Assembly: GCA_046565505.1 (NCBI GenBank)
Contig: JBKHYJ010000033.1
Coordinates: forward strand, 1 to 12,017
Reading direction: 5' to 3'
DNA from: JBKHYJ01 sp046565505
GTDB taxonomy: Bacteria > Acidobacteriota > Blastocatellia > UBA7656
Length of the DNA stretch: 12,017 nt
The notes below the pieces were generated by a model. That model was not told the DNA's origin. It was given only the letters and a program-made list of their open reading frames with translations, and did no database searches. Shown here in pieces: positions 8,829 through 12,017 of this stretch. A program made the translations under genes and the position numbers. Each line of letters begins with the position of its first letter. Within the stretch, counting starts at the first letter, position 1.

Positions 8829-8969
8829 CGGGAACAGCTGATCATATGCCAGCAGATTATCCACCTCGTGCGGATGGTTGTGGTGCAAAAGATCAAGAAG
8901 GGGCAGTTCGACACTTCCGAGCTGATGCTGGGTGAGTGCTTGTACAGGAGCTATAGGAGGCGTTTTTGA
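8829..8969 (+). pseudogene. Possible C-terminal fragment of an HD-domain phosphohydrolase
   Basis: The frame ending at the TGA at 8967-8969 reads HLVRMVVVQKIKKGQFDTSE and then LMLGECLYRSYRRRF. The GQFDTSEL segment preceded by KKI resembles, from memory, the tail of PgpH/YqfF-type HD phosphodiesterases (pattern KkineGQFDeseLTLrdL). The catalytic HD region is not recognisable upstream and no credible start exists. If the match is right, this is a fossil end of a larger gene; it may equally be chance. Confidence 0.25.
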
Positions 8970-9211
8970 CAGCGTGGGATTAGCGACAAATAAGGTGGGT
9001 CCCTATTTCCCTCACCCAATTTGCATCACAAACGTTTAGTGAAGGTCTACATACTACAAGATTTATGATGCGCTTGCCCGGGTTATATACCTCATATCTA
9101 TCGGTCGTGATGGTGGCTTGGTTGAATTCCGGCTCACAGCAACTTCATTATCTCGCCTCCGCGCAAGACTCCCTCATATCTGCATGCACCCCAGGTCGCC
9201 CCTCTGCAAAT

Positions 9212-9409
9212 TCAAGCTGAAACGCCGGTAACATTCTCAGCAGACGCGTCGCCTGGCGGTTGCCGCGTCTCGTGCCGCGCCTTGTGCAGGTTGTTTGCAC
9301 GCAGGTTCTTCAGAAACTGCTTGTAAAAGGACCAGTAGGAGGTCTCCAGATACTCTATCTTCCCTACGACGCTCTCGTGCAATTTGGTGTCATCGGGCGG
9401 TGCCAGACT
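9212..9409 (-). pseudogene. Unidentified protein-like fragment overlapping the IS982 remnant
   Basis: Minus-strand frame with no ATG, open from a TAA just right of it to a TGA at 9214-9212. It reads TKLHESVVGKIEYLETSYWS and then FYKQFLKNLRANNLHKARHE, a composition typical of a helical coding sequence. It runs in a different frame from the IS982 remnant and overlaps its last codons. It may be the C-terminus of an unrelated gene joined to the IS fragment by deletion. I do not recognise the family. Confidence 0.25.
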
Positions 9410-9494
9410 TTAAGAGCTTCACTTTGAAGGTCGGCTCGAAAGTTTGGCAGAAATCATCAAGGTCAGAGAAAAGGGGTAGAATCTCATTATTCAT
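9390..9494 (-). pseudogene. IS982-family transposase, truncated N-terminus
   Basis: Minus-strand frame starting at ATG 9494-9492, with an AAGGAG ribosome binding site at 9505-9500, five bases ahead of the start. The 34 codons include LPLFSDLDDFCQTFEP, which resembles the start of IS982 transposases (short N-terminus with a D-DFC--FEP signature). A TGA at 9392-9390 ends it where the family would continue into a basic segment and the DDE catalytic core. None of that core is visible to the left, so only the first tenth of the gene remains. Terminal inverted repeats were not identified. The upstream control region looks intact, so a short peptide could still be made, but no transposase activity is possible. 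Confidence 0.5.
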
Positions 9495-9817
9495 AGAAAC
9501 TCCTTAAGGGTGAAAGATTTGTTGGTTAGACAACTCAATCATACTTCAAGGTGTTCCTTTCTCTCTTATGTCGAACTCACGTTAGGTTCGGAATCGAAAC
9601 CTTGAAAGCCTACCAGAACGGCAAGAGCCAGGCACTGGTGCTACCTATTAGCGCAACTTAAGAGGACCTCCACGCCTTTTGCCCTTTGATCTACAGCAAT
9701 GCAACAGTGTAGCTGGACCGGAAGCGCGAGATGCTAGAGCTATTCATCGAAGCGGGATAAATCACTGCGAATTGGGAATGCCTTCTGATTTCACACCCCA
9801 CCCCCTTAAATTAGATG

Positions 9818-9846
9818 TTGATTTTAGACTCTGCAAATGCTACATA
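9818..9846 (+). promoter_or_regulatory. Candidate sigma-70-type promoter of the ATPase operon
   Basis: TTGATT (9818-9823) and TACATA (9841-9846) are separated by exactly 17 bp in an AT-rich stretch directly before the ATPase gene. Transcription would begin about at the ATG (9855), which has no Shine-Dalgarno sequence in front of it. The message would therefore be leaderless or nearly so. Both boxes deviate from consensus. Confidence 0.35.
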
Positions 9847-9854
9847 CTTAATTC

Positions 9855-10640
9855 ATGGAAGAGCCCTTTTCAATCTCACCTAACCCGAATTTCCTTTACC
9901 TGACACCAGGCCTCAAAACAACCCTGATTAAAGTCAAGTATGTGATTGACCACAGGCAAGGGTTAACGGCCATACTCGGTGACGTTGGCATGGGGAAATC
10001 TTCTATAGTGCGAAAGCTATTTGGCGAGTATGTATCAAGGGAAGATGTTAAAGCTGGCTTGATACCAAGTCCCGGATTTGCCACTGAGTTCGCCTTTCTC
10101 AAAGGAATCTGCAAAGAGTTTGACGTGCCGTTTAAACGAAGCCAGCTTGACCAAGAGGACGTTTTAAGGGCCTTCCTGATTGATCTATACCAGGAGAAGC
10201 AAAACTGTGTGATATTCATTGATGAGGCTCAGCGCCTAACAGGAAAGCAGCTTGAGCAGGTCCGTACGATGCTCAACTTTGAAACTAACAACGCGAAGCT
10301 CATTCAGGTTGTGTTATCAGGCCAGCTTGAGTTACGTGACCGATTACGTGACCCGTCGAAGGTAGCGATCAAGAGCCGCATATTCGCCCCTTCCCTGCTT
10401 GATCCTTTATCGCACGCTGAAACAAGCGAAATGATTGATTTCAGATGTAAACAGGCCGGCCTCGAGAATCCTTTCCCGGCGAAGATCGTTGAGGAAATCT
10501 ACAGGCGCACAGGGGGTGTACCCAGAGAGGTTTTAAAAGTCTGTGGGCTGGCTTATGGCTTCATGCAGGGTCTTGGGCTGTCGGAGATTACAGCAGACCT
10601 TATAGACGAAGCTTTCTATCATCAACTTGAGGTAGTGTAA
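9855..10640 (+). CDS. AAA+ ATPase of the ExeA/TniB/MuB type
   Basis: A 261-aa cytoplasmic P-loop ATPase. Walker A is GDVGMGKSS (residues 42-50, Lys48) and Walker B is CVIFIDEAQRL (118-128, Asp123-Glu124). The sensor-1-like strand is VVLSGQLEL (152-160), a candidate arginine finger lies in KSRIF, and the sensor-2 region is TGGVPREV with Arg224. The start FSISPNPNFLYLTPG is the typical opening of ExeA-like ATPases, which supports ATG 9855. Length matches the bare ATPase core: there is no transmembrane or peptidoglycan-binding part as in secretion ExeA/GspA, so secretion is unlikely. Relatives act with DNA as transposition regulators (TniB, TnsC, MuB) or loaders. No transposase gene lies nearby. 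The stop overlaps the next start by one base (TAATG), so the two genes are translationally coupled and probably act together. Confidence 0.9.
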   Translation: MEEPFSISPNPNFLYLTPGLKTTLIKVKYVIDHRQGLTAILGDVGMGKSSIVRKLFGEYVSREDVKAGLIPSPGFATEFAFLKGICKEFDVPFKRSQLDQEDVLRAFLIDLYQEKQNCVIFIDEAQRLTGKQLEQVRTMLNFETNNAKLIQVVLSGQLELRDRLRDPSKVAIKSRIFAPSLLDPLSHAETSEMIDFRCKQAGLENPFPAKIVEEIYRRTGGVPREVLKVCGLAYGFMQGLGLSEITADLIDEAFYHQLEVV

Positions 10641-11419
10641 TGAGTAGTAAGAACGGTAGCTTCGCGCGGCTTTACGACTTACAAGAGCAACGGAAAAAAG
10701 AAGACGAAGCCAAGAAACAGAAGTCGGAAAATCAGCCTCCCACTGTACTGGATAACAAGACAACTTCTCTGGATAACAATATAACAAATTCTGATACCAT
10801 GTTATCCAGAAATGATAACAAGTTATCCGATATGGATATCAAGATAACAAAGTATCAAGATAACAGGTTATCCAGAAATTCAGCGACCGAACGCGAGTAT
10901 CAATATCCTTCACGGAAGCAAAAAGAGCAGCGGCCAGTTCGCTTACCTATTGAGAATTCAAAACTTCTTGATATCCACCTTGCGCAGAAGGGTATCAAAT
11001 ACCAGCATCTAATAGAGCGATTACTGGATAACTACGCAGCTCAGAACATTGAGGGCTGGATAACTTTATACCAAGATAGCAAAGTAACAAGACAACAAAG
11101 CGAGCAACAGGTTATCAAGTTACGGTTAGATAATTTAATTAAGGGTAATAACTTAACTAATATAGATAATGATTTATTAAGGCTCTATGCATCTACGTTT
11201 GATAGGCCAATTACAGATAAAGATCGAGCAGCGTTTAAAGAGGTAGAAAATGTTTCGCCCAGGCTCATAGAGCTAGCAATCAAGATAACTAAGAAAGAAG
11301 CGAACCAAAAAGGGACTGTGGTCAATGGATTTAGGTACTGCTTACGGAACGTAAAGACTTTGCAAGAAGCAGGACTTAGTGAATCTGAAATTGAAGAATA
11401 CCTATTAGGTTTTCAGTGA
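10640..11419 (+). CDS. Putative DNA-binding protein with heptad repeats, RHH-like segment and DnaD-like C-terminus
   Basis: A 259-aa protein in one operon with the ATPase. A GAGGT Shine-Dalgarno sequence (10629-10633) lies seven bases before the ATG. Residues 1-37 are highly charged. Residues 38-80 form seven-residue repeats (DNKTTSL, DNNITNS, DTMLSRN, DNKLSDM, then DNRLSRN). Residues 98-132 (RPVRLPIENSKLLDIHLAQK onward, then LIERLLDNY) look like a strand followed by two helices, as in ribbon-helix-helix proteins. Residues 182-259 (YASTFDRPITDKDR, then SPRLIELAIKI and NGFRYCLRNV) resemble the DnaD/DnaB_2 primosome domain. These assignments are by eye only. If correct, it would bind DNA and work with the AAA+ partner in replication initiation, partition or target choice. 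Codon use is AT-rich, unlike the NRPS. The coding DNA carries a dense array of GATAAC sites. Confidence 0.8.
   Translation: MSSKNGSFARLYDLQEQRKKEDEAKKQKSENQPPTVLDNKTTSLDNNITNSDTMLSRNDNKLSDMDIKITKYQDNRLSRNSATEREYQYPSRKQKEQRPVRLPIENSKLLDIHLAQKGIKYQHLIERLLDNYAAQNIEGWITLYQDSKVTRQQSEQQVIKLRLDNLIKGNNLTNIDNDLLRLYASTFDRPITDKDRAAFKEVENVSPRLIELAIKITKKEANQKGTVVNGFRYCLRNVKTLQEAGLSESEIEEYLLGFQ
10751..10876 (+). repeat. Iteron-like 21-bp tandem array of GATAAC half-sites inside the coding sequence
   Basis: Units start at 10751, 10772, 10793, 10814 and 10835, exactly 21 bp apart (two helical turns), with one more at 10859. Each begins GATAAC or a one-base variant. Two units hold perfect dyads, GATAAC-AA-GTTATC (10814-10827) and GATAAC-AG-GTTATC (10859-10872), and a third is off by one base (10793-10806). 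The extended 9-mer GTTATCCAG or its complement occurs four times in the array (at 10748, 10769, 10801 and 10867). Its TTATCCA core equals the first seven bases of the DnaA box TTATCCACA. This fits a binding array for an initiator, partition protein or DnaA. Confidence 0.75.
11024..11064 (+). repeat. Outlying pair of CTGGATAAC sites
   Basis: Two more exact copies of CTGGATAAC lie at 11024-11032 and 11056-11064, 32 bp apart, still inside the second gene but about 150 bp past the tandem array. Single GATAAC/GTTATC cores follow at 11111 and 11284. The copies at 11056, 11111 and 11284 sit in other codon phases than the array, so they do not encode the same residues. Confidence 0.6.
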
Positions 11420-11473
11420 ATGCTCTGCGCCCTCAAGGGCAGGGACTTACTTGTCTGATTTTGAAAGGTAGAT

Positions 11474-11572
11474 ATGAGCGAAATTAGACTAACTCAAGAA
11501 GAAAGTGCCGCAATTATAAAGCTACAAATGCTCGCCAAGAAATGGTCGAAGTCTCTGATGCTGTTTTCGTAA
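11474..11572 (+). CDS. Small open frame downstream of the two-gene module, 32 aa, possibly decayed
   Basis: ATG 11474 follows a GAAAGG ribosome binding site (11463-11468) by five bases and lies 54 bp after the previous stop, so it could be the third gene of the operon. The product (MSEIRLTQEESAAIIKLQML, then AKKWSKSLMLFS) begins like a short regulatory helical protein. In the next frame the sequence continues in a protein-like way (EMVEVSDAVFVIG up to a TAG at 11578, then LRSYEDALYWYGT). A frameshift near 11535 in a once longer gene is therefore possible. No family recognised. Confidence 0.35.
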   Translation: MSEIRLTQEESAAIIKLQMLAKKWSKSLMLFS

Positions 11573-12017
11573 TTGGGTAGCTTAGAAGTTATGAAGATGC
11601 CTTATATTGGTACGGAACCTAAACAGGAATATATAGTAGATTCAATCGTGGGCATTCCGAATAACGGTGGTAACTGCGGTTAATTGCACTAACATAATTA
11701 ATCGTCCTTGCGCTAAGGTCTACCCCCTTGCGCGAGCGCACGATGCCAAATTCTTTTGGCGGAACCCAAATGACACGCACGCTTCGAGCGCGTTCCACGG
11801 CCTGGATATTGACCTTACGAACAGCGGAATGACAGGGTGTGGTCGGGCAGGGCGCACAAAGGGGTGATTTGTATATTCTTACAAATCTAGGTATCTGTTC
11901 AGGTAGAAAGCTAATAAATTTACGTACAAGGCATAGGAGGGCCGTACGCGGACTACGATTTCATACCGTAGGCTGCCTGCAGACTTTGCCTTATGCCCAC
12001 TCATCAACAGCTTTATG
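11573..12017. other. Right-hand region without a supported gene
   Basis: Apart from the hairpins at 11706-11760, I see no gene that can be defended. A 66-codon plus-strand frame (11667-11867) and a longer ATG-less minus-strand frame ending at 11619 overlap over most of their length, and neither has a ribosome binding site or family motif. An imperfect inverted repeat pairs GGCATAGG (11930-11937) with CCTTATGCC (11989-11997). It may mark an RNA structure or an element end cut by the window edge. Confidence 0.4.
11706..11760. repeat. Cluster of short inverted repeats
   Basis: CCTTGCGC occurs twice, at 11706-11713 and 11726-11733. The second copy can pair with GCGC-T-AAGG (11710-11718, one bulged T). 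TGCGC-GA-GCGCA follows, and then GCCAAA (11745-11750) paired with TTTGGC (11755-11760) over a four-base loop. The stretch could fold into alternative hairpins as DNA or RNA. No T-run follows, and integrase core sites for an attC element were looked for and not found. Confidence 0.35.

Larger units (their letters stand above)
8427..9854. other. Gene-poor junction with decayed gene fragments
   Basis: No intact gene is supported over about 1.4 kb; open frames in it are short, overlap one another and lack family signatures over their whole length. It holds the hairpin at 8466-8504 and protein-like fragments at 8829-8969, 9212-9409 and 9390-9494 (listed separately). At 9587-9661 on the plus strand is another fragment, FGIETLKAYQNGKSQALVLP, which recalls the NGKSQAVRLP core of AbrB/VapB-type antitoxins but has no start and stops soon after. 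The stretch looks like a graveyard between the NRPS cluster edge and the AT-richer module to the right. Confidence 0.6.

Noticed and set aside
8427..8900. Remnant of a thioesterase domain downstream of the NRPS
   Set aside because: All three plus frames were read for a GxSxG motif in thioesterase context and none was found.
8431..8935. Short overlapping plus-strand open frames (79, 113 and 117 codons) just after the NRPS
   Set aside because: Three frames overlap the same bases; one begins inside the hairpin region, and none has a start signal or a family match over its length. Only the 3' piece at 8829-8969 looked protein-like.
9855..10640. ExeA/GspA secretion ATPase or ParA partition ATPase
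   Set aside because: The membrane and peptidoglycan-binding regions of secretion ExeA are absent, and the Walker A motif is not the deviant KGGxGK type of ParA.
10751..10876. CRISPR array
   Set aside because: Regular spacing is present, but the repeats are short, palindromic and coding, with no unique spacers and no cas genes.
11660..11760. Integron attC site
   Set aside because: Hairpins are present, but the expected RYYYAAC and GTRRRRY-type core sites are not, and no integron integrase is visible.
11619..11960. Minus-strand open frame of about 110 codons and the overlapping 66-codon plus-strand frame
   Set aside because: The minus-strand frame has no ATG, neither has a ribosome binding site or recognisable motif, and they mirror each other, so neither can be defended as a gene.

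Overview
The window joins two unlike segments. The left 70 % (to 8426) is one reading frame of a multimodular non-ribosomal peptide synthetase (NRPS) with GC-rich codon use. The right part (about 9.8-11.4 kb) is AT-richer and carries a compact two-gene module of accessory or mobile character. Between them lie about 1.4 kb with no intact gene. The organism is a bacterium with secondary metabolism; the sequence does not fix the phylum. Acidobacteriota, myxobacteria or another soil lineage would fit, but that is a guess.

NRPS (3-8426, + strand, 5' end outside the window). Domain order is (end of C)-A-PCP, C*-A-PCP, C-A-PCP. The specificity residues of the first A domain spell the threonine code (DFWNIGMVHK). 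Those of the second spell DLFNNALTYK, which I know as an alanine code. The third (DAEHSGVITK) I cannot assign. The condensation domain after the Thr module has Ser-Glu where the catalytic His-His should be, so it is either inactive or does something other than ordinary peptide bond formation; Thr dehydration is one hypothesis. The protein stops after the third carrier domain with no thioesterase, reductase or further module. A 17-bp perfect hairpin follows 40 bp after the stop.

Junction (8427-9854). Only fragments are visible. One resembles the C-terminus of an HD-type phosphohydrolase (PgpH/YqfF-like). On the minus strand there is an IS982-like transposase N-terminus with its own ribosome binding site, stopped after 34 codons, and a second open fragment overlapping it. 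A short antitoxin-like peptide fragment lies further right.

Right module (9855-11419). A 261-aa AAA+ ATPase of the ExeA/TniB/MuB type overlaps by one base a 259-aa protein. By eye, that second protein combines a seven-residue repeat region, a ribbon-helix-helix-like segment and a DnaD-like C-terminal domain. Its own coding DNA contains 12 exact copies of GATAAC/GTTATC, mostly in a 21-bp tandem array with palindromic pairs and close to the DnaA-box sequence. Together these suggest a replication, partition or transposition module that carries its DNA target inside the gene for its DNA-binding protein. I do not recognise it as a named system, and it is the most interesting object here. After it comes a 32-codon open frame with a good ribosome binding site and about 450 bp of hairpin-rich sequence with no gene I can support.
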